Below, in pieces: positions 1 to 12,651 of a stretch of 64,000 nt of DNA. The notes below the pieces were generated by a model that made no database searches, had not been told where the DNA came from, and saw only the letters and a list, made by a program, of their open reading frames with translations. Position 1 is the stretch's first letter. Each line of letters starts with the position of its first letter. The DNA lies in assembly GCA_932521035.1 (NCBI GenBank), contig OW051497.1:5332001-5396000 (forward strand), given 5' to 3'. This DNA is from Oscheius dolichura. Lineage: Eukaryota > Nematoda > Chromadorea > Rhabditida > Rhabditidae. The position numbers and the translations under genes are program-made.

Positions 1-458
1 GCCTAATGTGTCTGTCTTGGGTAAATAATGTAATTTCTAGAAGGACTTAGAAGAGTCGACCAATCAGACTTCGAAAAACAGGAACGGGAATATAACTATA
101 AAAAGTAAGCTGACTTTCACTTCCCTCGAATAAAGAATTTAGACAAATGAAGCCTCCCGGAAGGATAGCCTCTATTTCAACTTGGCTTCTTGGATTCAGG
201 CCGAGTTTTTGGAGGATGTCATCCGAACACCATTTGAGATTTGGATGACACATGTTGTATATTTTTTATGTACATACATAAACATAATGTTTATTTGTCA
301 TCAATGGCAGAGAAAAACGTGAAGTAGAAATGCATCCCGCATGGATCATCCACAAAGATAACTGCTGTACAGGAATGTTGAACAGAAAGAGAACAAATGC
401 AAACTTGAGTGTAAGAGACATGAGGGCTACCCAGTGCGACAGTCAACAACGAGGATGT
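1..458. other. 3' flank of the tetraspanin gene, no supported gene
   Basis: This stretch lies downstream of the tetraspanin stop codon and probably contains its 3' UTR, because a minus-strand AATAAA sits at 290-295. A 68-codon minus-strand open frame at 47-253 lies beyond that signal. It has no recognisable domain and is not called as a gene, although it could be an exon of a neighbour that starts outside the window. Confidence 0.5.
290..295 (-). terminator. Poly(A) signal AATAAA for the tetraspanin gene
   Basis: The plus strand reads TTTATT, which is AATAAA on the minus strand, about 165 nt after the tetraspanin stop codon. The cleavage site itself is inferred. Confidence 0.5.
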
Positions 459-1465
459 TTAAGAGTAATAGCCGGAGTAGCGGACTTCCTTCGACGAGCG
501 ACACAGGATACAGGAGAAGATGAGGGAGAGCACCTCGACGGCGAGGAGGGAGAATCCAATGATTATAATCACATCACCAGACGATTCGATCATGTGGGAA
601 ATGCGATTGTAACAGTCGGGCTAGAAGAAGGAAGTTAGAAAACGGGGGGAAACGAACCAGAACGTCTTTAGGGGCAGGACAGAGACCATCCTCAATGAAG
701 AGATTCTTAGTGGACTCGGTGGAACCACAGCAGTTGAAGATGTCTTGGATGGGGGTAAGATTCTTCCTCATCTCAGGGGTTGTGGAAGTTTGTACAAGAA
801 CCTTATAACGGTAACTACAAGAAAGAGATATTACCTGTTGTATGCTGTCAACGAATTTCTCCTTGTTCGACATGGCAAAGACGGTGGCTCCAAGTTCAAT
901 GACAGTCAGGATTAAAATGATGAAGAAGAACTATAAAACATCGTATTTTCAGCGGTTGAAATGCTTACGAGTCCAAGAAGAATGGGGCTATTGCAACATG
1001 CTCCACAGCATCCAAGGAACCCGACAACAAAGAGCAGTGCTCCAACTCCTACCAGGATCCAGAGAGATGCTTGGTACTGAAAATAAAATGCCTTACTGCA
1101 AAGTCATAAAAGGATTAATCGACCACCATCGTAAGCTATTCAAGTGGGATAGAATAGGTAAAAAGTAGAACTACGCAATAGTCTAAAAATAAAAGGTCAA
1201 CGCATTGTTGCATCTGGGATATACTTAGGAGTAAAAACTGAGGGACCCTTTGGGTTAAAATACTCACCTTGGCAATTTCGTCAATGTGTTGGTGATCGGC
1301 GGATCCATAAACCTTTCTGACAAGGTCGGCGAAGTTCGTTCCGAAGTTTTTGTCCAAATTGGCCCAGAGAGAGAATCCGAAGATACAGGCGCCGAGGACA
1401 CAGATGAGGAAGTTAACAAGCAGGAAGATGCCTCTCACACAGGAGTTCCCGCAGGTGTTGGCCAT
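459..1465 (-). CDS. Tetraspanin family membrane protein
   Basis: Five spliced exons (1268-1465, 969-1076, 835-930, about 658-801, 459-620) give about 235 residues. TM1 follows a short Cys-containing N-terminus (MANTCGNSCVRG). TM2 and TM3 lie around residues 67-130, with a juxtamembrane GCCGACC cluster. The large extracellular loop carries the tetraspanin signature CCG (in FNCCGSTE) plus paired cysteines in LCPAP and PDCYN. TM4 and a short tail ending YSGYYS close the protein. Tetraspanins organise membrane microdomains by lateral contact with partner proteins; the partner here is unknown. The start codon at 1465 follows a TTTCCAG acceptor directly, which suggests trans-splicing or a 5' UTR intron. 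Intron 1 is long (about 190 nt). The 33-nt segment 802-834 is in frame and could be either a tiny intron or 11 coding residues. Confidence 0.9.
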
Positions 1466-4400
1466 CTGGAAAGGCAAAGAGGTGGGTTGTGAGGAAGGAA
1501 AAGATAAAACTGTGAGAGAGACTGTTTGAAATGGCGGCTGAGAGTTCGTGAAATAGATCGATAGCCAGAATGTTTGTGCGGAGATCTTATTAAAAAATTA
1601 AGACGGAGTTGACGAGAGAGCTTATCATGTCACAGAGAGAAGGAAACAGGTCCATTATGAGCAGCAGAAGGCAAGGAAGCAAGAAATAAGAATTGACAAA
1701 TAGGTGTTTGGAGAAGAGGGGCCGAATCCAAAAAGGCGGAAGAAATGGCAGACGCTCAATCAAGGTCGGAGTGCCCGCTTCGCTTTCTAAAGAAGTGGTA
1801 ATAGCCGCCGTCCGCACGGGAATATCCGTTTATGACCTTCCGTTTAGTTACCTAAAATATAATGGGAAAAGAGCCCCCCGTTAATGAGGTCGGCGACACA
1901 CTAACACGGGGACAAATTGGTCGGGCAGAGCAGGGATGATTCAGATGATCGCCCTTCTATTTTGGAGGTCATTGTTGAATGGAAGGGGCATTGTTACGGG
2001 AAAGGATACTCGTGCGGCGAGTCATTCCCACAAATATGTGGATACACAACAGGAAGCTAAAAAGTGGACGCAAGAGAGTGGACGATGAATAATTTCATCT
2101 AATAAGGAAGTTTACGGACCGGGGGAAAGGAAGGCAATAGCCAATTTTCTGCAAACTTTACTCAAGAGCAAAAAGGAGGAGCCCAAAATGAAAAAGCGAA
2201 AGCTTTAAAAGCGAGAAGGATTCTTTATATTGGAAAACGCGCTTGTTTCTTGAATACCATTTGTCATATTAAAATTCGAAGATGGCATGGAAACGTCCGA
2301 GGTGGCGAGCGCACAAAAAAAGTCATGAAAACCCGAGCGAAACAAGCCAGGAGCTGAGAAAACGCTGGGTTTTCCTGCCCCTGTCTTGAATGGCTGTACC
2401 GGTCACTCCGGACGCGGGTACACAAACATTGCTAATCGCGTCAATAAATGACTTGAGCAAATTTTTTGCACCTTCAAAACAATGCCCATAGGAAGATGGA
2501 ACCGGCTACGAATGCAATTCATTACCGGCGGCAACTCATCGAGTTGTGTCCCGTGTGGAATGCATACGCAGCTAGTGAACGTAAAGATCTCCAGAGAATA
2601 GCAATGGAAGGACATTTATTTCCAAGTGCCGTGCCAGCTGATATCAGCAAGATCTCGTCAAGCGTTTGTTGCGTTGAGGATCCAAAAGACCAGAGAAAGA
2701 GGACAATAAGGTGCTGCTAGTTGCAGCCACTCCCGCTTCCATGGGTAAGATATGACAGGCACTGTCAACAAGACAAACAGTTATCATCCAAGTTATGAAT
2801 AGAATATTTTCCGTCGTTAAAAATAGAACTGACCACAGGAGGATGAGCAGCAAGGCAAACGACAAGGAATCGAAAACAGCTCGGGAATTTGCGCGGAAGT
2901 TTAGCAAACGGTTTATCGTTGCCTAACGTGACTACCGATGTGTGACTCAGCCATAATTGTAGACATAGAGGTGTTGGTAAGTGTATGCGTAGTGCATTCG
3001 AATTGGTCAACACTGTGCGTAGAGTAACGCGGAGCGACCCCACGAGGTCACCTCCGTGTAAATTGTGCTCAAAAACAAAAGAAGCGCCGACAACGTGCGA
3101 CCGACACGCGAATGTGCGGTGAGCCGTTGTGGGAACGCAGTAACTGCGGAGGGCACCTTTGAAAGTACTCGAGACTCTCACGCGGGTTAGGGAGAATGAA
3201 GGTAAAATGGAAGAAGCGGAACCAGTGTATATTTTGAGTACTGATCTTGATTTCGTTAAAGTTACGAACTATCGACAATTAGAAAAGGGGAAAAACATTA
3301 TCAGTGGGATAGTAGGAGTTTTTGTTGAAAGACAGAAGCGGCCGTGCGATAAGACAAAGAAATCGATAGTCTAATAGTGAGCCCCAATCGGCGGGCATCA
3401 CCATGGGGCCGCTGATCCTAGAATGGGTTAGCGGTGCATGAGGGGCGCTGATGAGTGCTCGCCCTAATCCCTTTCAAGGCTTGGCTGCTTCAAAATAAGG
3501 TTCTCTTCTAGGACAACCGGACATTTTTAAGCAGACATATTCAGCCCGAAAAGCATTTACCTCACGGGGAGTGCCATGCACAAAAACAGCGGTTAAAGGC
3601 TTTTATGCAGTTGATAGCTGCAGAGCAGGAGAAAAGAATGAAAGAACATAAAGACGAAAGACTGGACTGCCGAAATCAAATCTCATGCTTGAAAGTGCGA
3701 GTTATTTCGACCACCGGTCAATAATGGGTCCTACTTATCCAGTGTGTGAGTGGCCGGTTGCCGACCCTTAGTGAACACTGCTTTATTCACGGCGGTCAAC
3801 AGCAAAGCTCTAGTCTTCCCAAAACATGGGTGGGGGAGGATAACAAACTTGAATCTCTATCTTTGAATCTGTGCCGTTCATTCGGCTTAACCTGTAACGT
3901 CTCCGTGTTTGGAGCGGCATTACTCCAGCTGCTGGTCACCCTCTGTCCCCTATCAGTGTATTCAGGCGGGTACAGAGTTTTAATCTTCCTGTCATATGAA
4001 ACCTACTGTATTTTGTTGGTCTACAGTGCCTTAACGCATCAGAGTTCCCTAAACCGTCGAGTTGTTTATTTGTGTGTGCAGACTCAGACAGGAAAAAAAC
4101 AATTAAAATTAGAAATTAAAAGGTTGATCTCAGTCTACGGTTCAGCAACTTTCTTTTGTTTCATTTAGTACGAAGTAACCACAGTGAAAATGAACTGTCT
4201 GCTGTAAATCACGCTTTGCGGCAATAAATCAACGGCAATGGGTTACGGTAGCGTTCAATGGGGCCAAAGTCCTTTTTTACCAGAGAAAGTGAAAAACGGC
4301 AAAGGAAAAACGATTAATAAAAATTATTTTCCGCGGAGAGCTGTGAAAGAAAGTGAAAAACTACGTTTGAGTAGCCACTCGGTGGAGAGCAAGTCAAACA

Positions 4401-5296
4401 AATGGACGTTCCGGATGAAGAGTCACTTCAGTGTTTGACCTATAGCCAGAAAAACCTTATTACCAGGGATAGAGGGTATATGCCAGGAATATCATTGGGA
4501 GGAAAGAACTTGATCAAACAGATTTGCTCTGAAAAGCTCAAACGAAGAGGCCTCCATTATCTGCTCTTCAAAATTGCTTCTTAAAAGTGTAAGGATACGG
4601 TAGAGGGAAGAGAGAGTGTAGGAGTAGGACTCGTATTGTGGAAGAAAACTGAAATGTTCCGTTGCCAATGCCCTTCAGAACCTATAAGCATGCATAGCAA
4701 ATATTTATTTTTGCCGGCCGCTGACCACAGCATTCAAATATAAAATGTCAAAACAGGGTTGTAGAATAGCTTGTGCAGCGGTCGACAAGCCACTTGACTC
4801 CTAATAAGAAAAGGAAGCACAAATGGCGATCGGACTGCCAATTTCTCAGAGGTCCATCAACAATTAGTATATGTTCAATGGCCAGAAATCCAATACTGCC
4901 TGCAGCCTCTGCAAATGCCTTAGAGGACGGGAGCAGACGTGACAAAAGAACGCTTCAGATTCGAACCAGTTCAGATTTGGCTGATCGCCACTGCACCAAA
5001 ATTGCATCAGCCGTGTTTTTTGCCCCGAACGTACTCTCCTCTACTATATAATACCGTTCTAGCGACCCAGACCTGCAAAACCGACCCTCGCTACAAAAAG
5101 GGCCAACAGGTTCACATTTTAATCTCTGTTTTCTTACATATTTACTCCGTAGACAATTAAAATAGCCCTCGAGTCTTATGGTAGAAACTCCAGGCTGACG
5201 GTAGCGAACTTGATTGTGACATAATGAACGTGATCCCATTTGTCATCCTACTGTCTCGTGTAATGTCATCTTTTTCTTGGCAATCCTGTACTCACT
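1466..5296. other. Intergenic region between tetraspanin (-) and LRRC58-like (+)
   Basis: This is 3.8 kb without a supportable gene. The left half (about 1.5-3.7 kb) is rich in A and G on the plus strand. The part next to 5.3 kb is richer in C and T, so each half is pyrimidine-rich on the sense strand of the gene it flanks. A 140-codon plus-strand frame at 3746-4168 has no family features and no splice context, so it is not called. Confidence 0.5.
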
Positions 5297-6752
5297 ATGT
5301 TTAAAGGTGGGCTGTCCCCGTTATCACACGTGCGCCACACGTGCGACCGCCCCTTGGACCCACAGTCTCAGCCAGTTCGGTCCGACATGGACGACCACGA
5401 ACCTGATGTAGCAGGAAGGTAAGTATTTCCTTGTCTACCTACACTTTTCTGACCTTTTCTCAAGGTTTTCTCGGATTTAATCAAACTATTTCAGCTCTAA
5501 GCACACTGAAGTCAACCTAGTTGACATGAATCTAGACACCATTCCTGCCCGGTACACTGTGGATGTCGAAGACTTCTATTCCCCTCGTGATGTCATTAAA
5601 CTCAACATAAGCAGGAACAACTTCATCTATATAAATGGACTGTCAATCTTCACAAGTCTAGTCAGGTGATACAACCCCCGCGACGGCATAACCCGCAGAT
5701 TCTAGTTTGGACGTTTCGAACAACGGCCTCACATCGATTCCTGATGATCTTGGATGCATGCCGAATCTCAAAACCCTGATTGCTAGAAATAATAATCTGG
5801 AAGATCTTCCCAAGACGATTGTCAACTGCCAGCAGCTGGAAGCTGTCTACCTCTCCGGAAACAGGATCGAATCAGTGCCCTCGATTCTGTTCGAAATGCC
5901 TGAACTGAAAATTTTGCACCTGGGAGGAAATCGCCTCGAAGAGTTACCGTATCACATTGGAACAATGATGAAGTAAGCGAAAAAGTAGGCCAGAGTATAT
6001 CTTTCCGCTCCAGTTTGGAAATCTTGTACCTCGGTGGAAATCGACTGAAGGAGATACCCGCATCTATTGGAAGACTGTCTCTCCTCTCCTCCCTTGCCCT
6101 GTGTGACAACCTTCTGGAGTCAATTCCGTCGACGCTGGGAGATTTAATCAACCTCCAGAGCCTGTCTCTCCACAACAACCAGCTTAAGACTCTGCCCACT
6201 GAAATAATTCAATTGAGGCATCTGCAGCAACTCAGTCTCCGAAATAATCCTCTTGGTTAGTTCCTCATTTTATCAATCACCGTCACTTCCTCTTTAGTCC
6301 ATAGTTTTGTTCACAATATGGACATTGCACCGGCCAAGTTGAAGGAAATGGCCGGGAGGATAGTTCGCACAAAGATGAAGACTCTTCCGCTCAATCAGAT
6401 GCTCCCTAGGTATGTCGTCTTCTTATATTGTCATCATACAGTACTCTTCAGAGAAGTATTGCAATATCTTAGCTCTGCCAACCAGTGTGTCAATCCCAAA
6501 TGTAAGGGAGTATACTTTGAAGCCTGTGTGGAACACATTAAATTTGTCGACTTCTGTGGAAAATACAGGGTTCCTCTCCTCCAATTTTTATGGTGAGTCC
6601 ACGTGTTCAGTTTAAAATGGAAGGTTCTGTTCAGTTCCCCAAAATGTTCCGCATCCACCCCAGCTTACACAGGAGAGTCATCGAGTGAAAGTGAAGATGA
6701 TAGCCAAGTCCCCAATAACCAAATGATGCTGAAGAAGGTTCTTCTGGGATAA
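5297..6752 (+). CDS. LRRC58: LRRC58-like leucine-rich-repeat protein
   Basis: Seven exons (5297-5418, 5495-5665, 5706-5972, 6014-6255, 6298-6409, 6452-6592, 6635-6752) join in frame to 390 residues. The first ~90 residues lack repeats. From about residue 98, LxxLxLxxNxL leucine-rich repeats follow one another (for example LDVSNNGLTSIP, LEILYLGGNRLKEIP, LQSLSLHNNQLKTLP). The C-terminal part carries the block CKGVYFEACVEHIKFVDFCG, which I recognise from vertebrate LRRC58, followed by an acidic Ser-rich tail ending KKVLLG. It is probably cytosolic: no signal peptide or membrane segment is seen. LRR proteins of this type act as protein-binding adaptors; I do not infer a partner. A second in-frame ATG at about 5386 is an alternative start. 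Confidence 0.88.
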
Positions 6753-9641
6753 TTTTGTCGTGTATTTTGTATCGGGTATTATCGTCATACGCCGTAGGCT
6801 ATAGCATTGTTGCCATAATGATCTCACCGTTGCCTTTTGTCTACGTCAACAGTACAAATCAGTATAAAAATAGTATTTGACGTTTCAATGGTACTATTGG
6901 GGGAAGATAAGACTATCATCATGTGAACCGACCGCGACGGGGAAACACCAGTCGGTCGAGCGACACACTGTAACTTCACAAAATCTAACCCTGGTCGGGC
7001 AAAGTCCCAAGACGTTTGGGCGTTCTCTGGACATACTTTTTCTCACGCAAGAACATATGCGGGTTGCATCAGCAATCACATGGGGGACACTCCAAAGGCA
7101 AGCGAACACCATCGCAACCAGATAGACGGTGTAGGATAGCCTTTTGCACTTATTTTAATGACATCATAACATAGGAATAAACACACAGAGACAAAAATCT
7201 GAATTAAGGAAAGGTAGCTTTCTAGATGAGGTGCCCGGAAATGATTCAAGATTCCTTCTTCTTTGGTCGTAACCGCGTTCCATCAATCACCAAATTACTC
7301 ATTTTTGCAAGTGCTTCGGAATTCGAACGCCGGAGGTTTTCAAATTCAAAATTCGTTTTTGTTTTTATAAGTTCAGAAATTCTTGGGAAGTGCAAATAAA
7401 GAATGGCGACACGAAGGTTAGTAGGCAACACTAGCTGTACAGATCATGGCTCTTCAGGGTGGTGTTTTAGCATGTCAGTGTAGAATCTTTCAGACCTGGA
7501 TTCGGGGTGATTCGAACTCCCTAGTAAATTCATGAAGTAATTCTTTGGGTAAAATCATATGTATTATATTTGCCAGATATGCTTCCAACTCTGATTATGT
7601 CTCTTCAATTTTGTTATTGCTCCTTCCCGCCATAAAGAAGTCTCTCTTCTTACTATAATCTCTTTTCCCCACGGCTTCGTTGTCTGTTTCAGCTAAAAGC
7701 AGCCTCTGTCGTTCCAATAAAAGCGCGCCATCTCTATTTTCCAGCAGACGACAGCGGTGTTTTAACTCAGTTTATGTGAAATAGCTGCTAACCGTTACTT
7801 TAACTTTGGCAAAATAAATGTGGATTATAACTAGGACAAATTATGGCGTGCGAAAACACAATCTCGCTTCTTCTTAACAACTCTGCGGGAACCATTACAG
7901 TACTTTTTCTCAATTAACAAAAAACGATTAAAAAAATAGAAGAAGTGACAATAATGTAAGTGCCTTTGGTCCACCAAACTTGAATAGTTTAATGCACCAT
8001 TAGCTCTAACCATTAACCTGAAAAATACAAATGCTCTTTACTGACAACTACCCGGCGTGACTATCCGACATAGGGTGATTTTTACAAACATACTTGACAG
8101 TTGAATACCGACTAATGACTACAACAATCGCATTGTTCAAGCAACAAACTGGCCAGTCAACGCACCTGCCTCCAGGTTAAATGAGTAATGAAGGCATGTT
8201 TAGACAAAAAGTGATCGTGATGCATGCCCTATGACAAAACGTTTTAAACCAACGACTCCCTGCGTTGGGGCCATCTTTCGTTGTACTAGGTGTCGCTCGT
8301 CGGGCTCACATAGTAAAGCTTTTTTCCCCTACTAACTTTTACATGTAGATTTGGCTTTTCACTCAAAACATGTTTTGTTAGCAGGTCTTGTTTGCCCAGA
8401 TCTCAGGGGTCTGGGGGGCATATACTGTTTATGTTTTGCCCCGGCATCTTCCCCCACATGTGTGTTCGCGTTCCTTTCTCCCTCCATATATCTATTACTT
8501 TTACCATAGTTTAGGGTGCTGTTCTTCCACATGCAGCGGGCGGAAAAGCAGCCGACGACCAGTTCAAGTACTGGCACTTCTAATACCGCAGTTTGTGGAT
8601 TCTTAAATTATGGAAAATGTTTTAGGACATGCAAGCATGCCATTCAATTATCTCTACAGGCAGCGCAGCTCTAAAGGAGGAGGGACGTTTGCCGGTAGTC
8701 TAGAATAATATTACTTCATCCTTGATATTTAGGCATGTCGTAAGTTGCCCTTCACAGGTGCCTCGCCCTCTTTCACGGTCCCTAAAGTAATCCCCTGTCT
8801 TTCCATGCGCGTGCAGTACCAGGATACTATTGTTACGGAGAAGGTTCGTGTCCTTATTATCTCCCAGATTTGAGTTGCAGCTGGTCCTCACGGAGCCGCC
8901 AGTTATCCCCGTGATCCCCATGAGATATGATCCCTTTTCGGAGGGGCCACCTACTGTTGGCTGTGCAACTCCAAAGAAACCAACAAGTCAACAATGATCT
9001 CACAAATTAGCGCAACAAAAAGACGAGCTTATACCAAAGTTAATATACTGTAAGTGTCATTCCATATTCATTCAATAGAATAAACGGCTAACTCGACACC
9101 ATCTGAATGTGTCCTTCACAAATCATCACAATGACAATAGGGCAAATTGATCAAATTCTTCTAAGAACCTCTGTCTCAAGCTTCCTCAAATGTTCAAGGA
9201 AACTGATTGTGAACGAGTATTCTCGTATTGGTAACGTCTAGGTGTTAGACGCAGTGAGAACTGAGAATATGCCCCACTATGTTTTTATAGGTATTGTGCC
9301 ATGAGACAACTCTGCTTACGCTGTCGGTTTCTCCTCGTGACCCTTTCTTTCCTATTTTTGTTTCGCAAACTGGAAGTACAGGAAACAAAGCGTCTAATTT
9401 CTAACGAATGTGTTGCGGGGATCTAAAAGGGTTAGAGCAGTCCAAGGGACTCCTTCAGATGTTTGGAAGTTCATGAGTTTCCAAAAGTTTAACCCTGTAG
9501 GAGGGGCGCCCCCCGCTATCTGCACTCCGATCTGCTAACGCCGAAGTCCGAGAAACCGTCGGCGATTCATCTTGCCCTCGCTCCCTATCTTTTGTTCCAG
9601 ATCACCCAAGGAGACTTCTTCCACTTGTCCTATTAAAACGG
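6753..9641. other. Intergenic region upstream of the nuclear receptor gene
   Basis: About 2.9 kb with only short unrelated open frames on both strands. I see no repeats, RNA gene or coding homology. From about 9.2 kb the plus strand becomes C/T-rich, as in other 5' flanks in this window. A 14-bp perfect palindrome at 8363-8376 is within what chance would give. Confidence 0.5.
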
Positions 9642-11317
9642 ATGCAGGACCATCTCCTGGATCCAATTTACCCGGTACTAGTGCGTTCGGTCCCGCCTAA
9701 AAAATCAGTAAGGCTACATGATCAATGTTGATATTCTCTGTTTAGTCCATACGATGTGTTGGGTGTGCCTCGACTCACTGTGTCCGTCTCCACTATGGTC
9801 AGAAAAAGTGTATGCTACCATAATGCTCCAATTTAGGTGCTCCCAGCTGTCATGGATGTAAAGCGTTCTTTAGGTATGCTCTCTACTGATCCAAGTTCAC
9901 GTGTTATAATCAGTCTTGGCTAAACCGACCACCTCTAACAACTCTTTTCCAGAAGAACGGTCTTCGGTGGGAGGACCTACATTTGCAATAGAAGCAACAC
10001 GTGCAACACATCAAACGGTAGAAGATAACGTTTAATAATTTCGTAGGCTTCTTCGGGATCAAACAAGTTCCCCCTTTGGTCATTCCTGTCGTTCCATCGT
10101 GTTTCTAGCCGATATCGAATTTTATAGAAGCCCGCAATAGCTGCCGGGCATGTCGCATCAACAGCTGCCTTCGAGGGGGGATGAATCCCAAACTGGTTAG
10201 AGAAGAAAGGATGCGAGGATCGTTAGAGTCTTTTCCGGAAGATGGCTCCTTATCAGATACGGAAAACGACCGTACCGTGAGAAGTATCCCAAGCAACAAT
10301 GGTTTACCCGCGATCTTTATTTAACTCATTACAATTCAGTTCAAGTGTGTAGTGACGGCTATTATGGACTCGTGAGGTTTCTCTGTGCTACGGAAAAAGA
10401 AGCAGAACTGAACAGGGACCCACCGGGTTACGTGTCACCGCTCGGTATAGACAGATACCCTGTAGGAGCCGTTCCGCTGCAACAATTCTACCCATGTTCA
10501 GATCGAGTGGGTGTGTTCTCGAATAATGGGAACTGGCGATGTGTACAGTCAGTGGTCCAGGGCCTTCGTGCTCCATACCGATTTTGTGACTGAGATCCCC
10601 GAATACCGATCGCTCAATGTGAACGACCAGGTAGACTTCATCCTGTAGAGCAACTTAAGACGATTTAGGCGCTCCTTTTCAAAACTAATTTTCCTTGTTT
10701 TGGGTGGATGACGTATACCTACAAATGCCATGTGAATAAACTGAAACATAAGGGGATGCCCCTTGGGAATGGATCATATGTTCCATTTTCTCCCGAGGAG
10801 TGTGCCCTACTTGAGCCCATGTAAGTGCTCCACCAGAAGAGAATTCTTTTAGTTGGGAAAAAACGTACGCTGCAATCTGTCGCAAGCTGATCAGCGAGGT
10901 TGTCACAGCAATGGAAGACCTGAACATCACTTTTGAAGAATACTGCTTGCTCAAGACCATGGCTCTCTTCCAAATAGGTTATCCAATGTAAATCCAAGTT
11001 CTAACACATGATTGCAGAAACTGGGTTGTCTGAGGAAGGAGCGCAATGCTGTCTCAAATTTAAACAAAAATTACAAGAGGCTCTCTCCTCTCAAATCGCG
11101 TCAACTTTCCCTTATCTCAGCCCATTAAACAAGTCGACTCGTATCCTCAAGCTGGCTATGCTCCTGCCGGCTTTCACAGTACCGTTTATAGACTGTTAAC
11201 ATATCTTGATTTCAGCATATTGGTCACGTGGAATCGGATATGATACGCCTTGTGGCTCTACCGCCTCCTCCAGAGCCATTTCTAAATACGTCATTTATAA
11301 AACTAAATGAATATTAA
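9642..11317 (+). CDS. Nuclear hormone receptor, divergent nematode type
   Basis: Eleven exons (9642-9707, 9746-9797, 9837-9873, 9953-10017, 10128-10301, 10340-10461, 10502-10630, 10669-10820, 10853-10977, 11018-11178, 11216-11317) join to 394 residues. The DNA-binding domain starts near residue 25. The first zinc module reads RCVGC...SCHGCKAFFRR; the second has CNRSNTC and NSCRACRINSC, followed by GMNPKLVREER. The ligand-binding domain is visible as the helix 3-5 block NVNDQALLFKTNFPCFGW and the helix 8-9 block EEYCLLKTMALF. It is a nuclear transcription factor. The P-box CHGCKAFFRR is of the kind found in nematode receptors. The first zinc finger has 14 instead of the usual 13 residues between its second and third cysteines. 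The C-terminal activation helix looks degenerate. The N-terminus is the least certain part. The ligand and orthologue are unknown. Confidence 0.88.
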
Positions 11318-11837
11318 TATTACTCCTGTGGTTGTTCTTAGTTAGGAGAAGCAAATACCAACCCTTCGTTGAAAATGTACCTATCTGAGCGTTAAAAGAA
11401 ATGTATTCCAATAAAAACAAATTGTCGCAAGAGAAGAGGAACAGTATGTTTTGACTGCACTGTCACCATTGTCAAATGATTCGTCCAGCACGAGTATACC
11501 ACCGATACAGAGTAGAGATTGGGCAGTCGGACTGATAAGCTATGTAAAGAAATCGCAGAACTTTACCAAATGAGTAAGAGGAAGTATTGAAGTGCACCTG
11601 GTCAATACGAGAAACTGTTCAAAGATGCTGATCGATACAATTTAGGAAAAGGCTACTATGAAATATGTCTTCGTTAACATTTAGGAAATTATTCAACTGC
11701 CTAATTTTTCTGATATTTCAATCTGGTCCACTGACGCCACTCATTTGATTCATTTCCGCGAAGTCTTCGATGAGCATTCAGTCACAACACTTACACGGTT
11801 TAAAAGGGGTGGCAAACGATTCTCGACATCAGCTAGC
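11318..11837. other. Intergenic region between nuclear receptor and C6-domain gene
   Basis: This holds the nuclear receptor 3' end, with a plausible poly(A) signal AATAAA at 11410-11415, and the start region of the next gene. No coding sequence is recognised. Confidence 0.45.
11410..11415 (+). terminator. Poly(A) signal AATAAA for the nuclear receptor gene
   Basis: A canonical AATAAA lies 93 nt after the stop codon at 11317. Confidence 0.4.
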
Positions 11838-12635
11838 ATGGCGAGCAACAGCAGATCCTACGTTCTCCTGGCCTTCGTGATTGGAGTAGTCGCTGTCTAC
11901 GCACAGTACGGAGGTAAGCAACACCTCGTTTTATTGAAGCACATCCACTTTTAGGAAATGCTCCTTCCTACCCGGCACAACCTCCCACCGTCCCGATCTT
12001 CGTTCCCTACGCTGCTCCACCTCCTCCAATTCTCCCTGAACTTCCGGCATCTCACGAAATTGTATGCCCTCCTTCAGGCAGAAACATGCAAATTTACAGC
12101 TCCGCCCCCGTCGCCGTCACCATCACCATCACCGAAGACGCCACCACAGCAAGAGAAGCTCGGAATCCAAATCCAAGAGCAACTCCGACTCCAGGGAACA
12201 TCGCCACCGTGAGCACCAGAGAATCTAGCCACACAACAAGTTTCAGACTGCAAAGACTGCAAGAAGATCAAGAAGAGCTGCGCCGGAGCCGATGGAAACA
12301 ACTGCTTCACCCCCGACATCTAGTTCGTTGTCCCTGCTTTCATGGCAACTCGTCAATTCCAGTTACTTCGAGTACAAGGGCTGCAGACGTGCCGTGATCA
12401 CTTGCGATGCCATTGTTCCCGTCAAGCTCGAGACAACCCAAGGAGCAGCCCTCACCTCCAGTGTTGGAGGACAGAAAATCGCTAGATGCGACAAGCACAA
12501 CAAGTGAGCTTTCTCCAAGGCAATGACAGCTCCTTTTTTAGCTGGGTATCCCGAGACGAGAACGGAGACAAGGTCGACTTCTCCACCGTCCGCTGCATTC
12601 CGATCACAGAAGAAGTAGACGAAGATGCACCTTAA
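11838..12635 (+). CDS. Secreted His/Arg-rich protein with C6-type cysteine domain
   Basis: Six exons (11838-11913, 11955-12061, 12100-12208, 12247-12322, 12363-12503, 12542-12635) join to 200 residues. A clear signal peptide (YVLLAFVIGVVAVYA) is followed by a Pro-rich segment, then a short basic low-complexity stretch with five consecutive His followed by RRRHH and Ser/Lys repeats. The C-terminal half has the layout of the nematode C6 domain: CKDC, KKSC, NNC, KGC, ITC, a Trp, and final RC pairs, ending in an acidic tail. The protein is probably secreted; the function of C6 domains is unknown. The His cluster could bind metal, but that is inference. Introns are 38-42 nt; the two flanking the His/Arg exon are needed to avoid stop codons and keep one frame. 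It ends 224 nt before the next same-strand gene. Confidence 0.72.
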
Positions 12636-12645
12636 ACGTTGGCTA

Positions 12646-12651
12646 AATAAA
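12646..12651 (+). terminator. Poly(A) signal AATAAA of the C6-domain gene
   Basis: AATAAA lies 11 nt after the stop codon. Confidence 0.55.

Noticed and set aside
47-253. 68-codon minus-strand open frame near the left edge
   Set aside because: It has no recognisable domain, lies beyond the tetraspanin poly(A) signal and shows no splice partner in the window.
3746-4168. 140-codon plus-strand open frame
   Set aside because: The composition is not convincingly protein-like, there is no family motif or acceptor before the ATG, and no exon-like neighbours. A frame of this length can arise by chance in 64 kb.
8363-8376. 14-bp palindrome CAAAACATGTTTTG
   Set aside because: Several perfect palindromes of this length are expected by chance in 64 kb.
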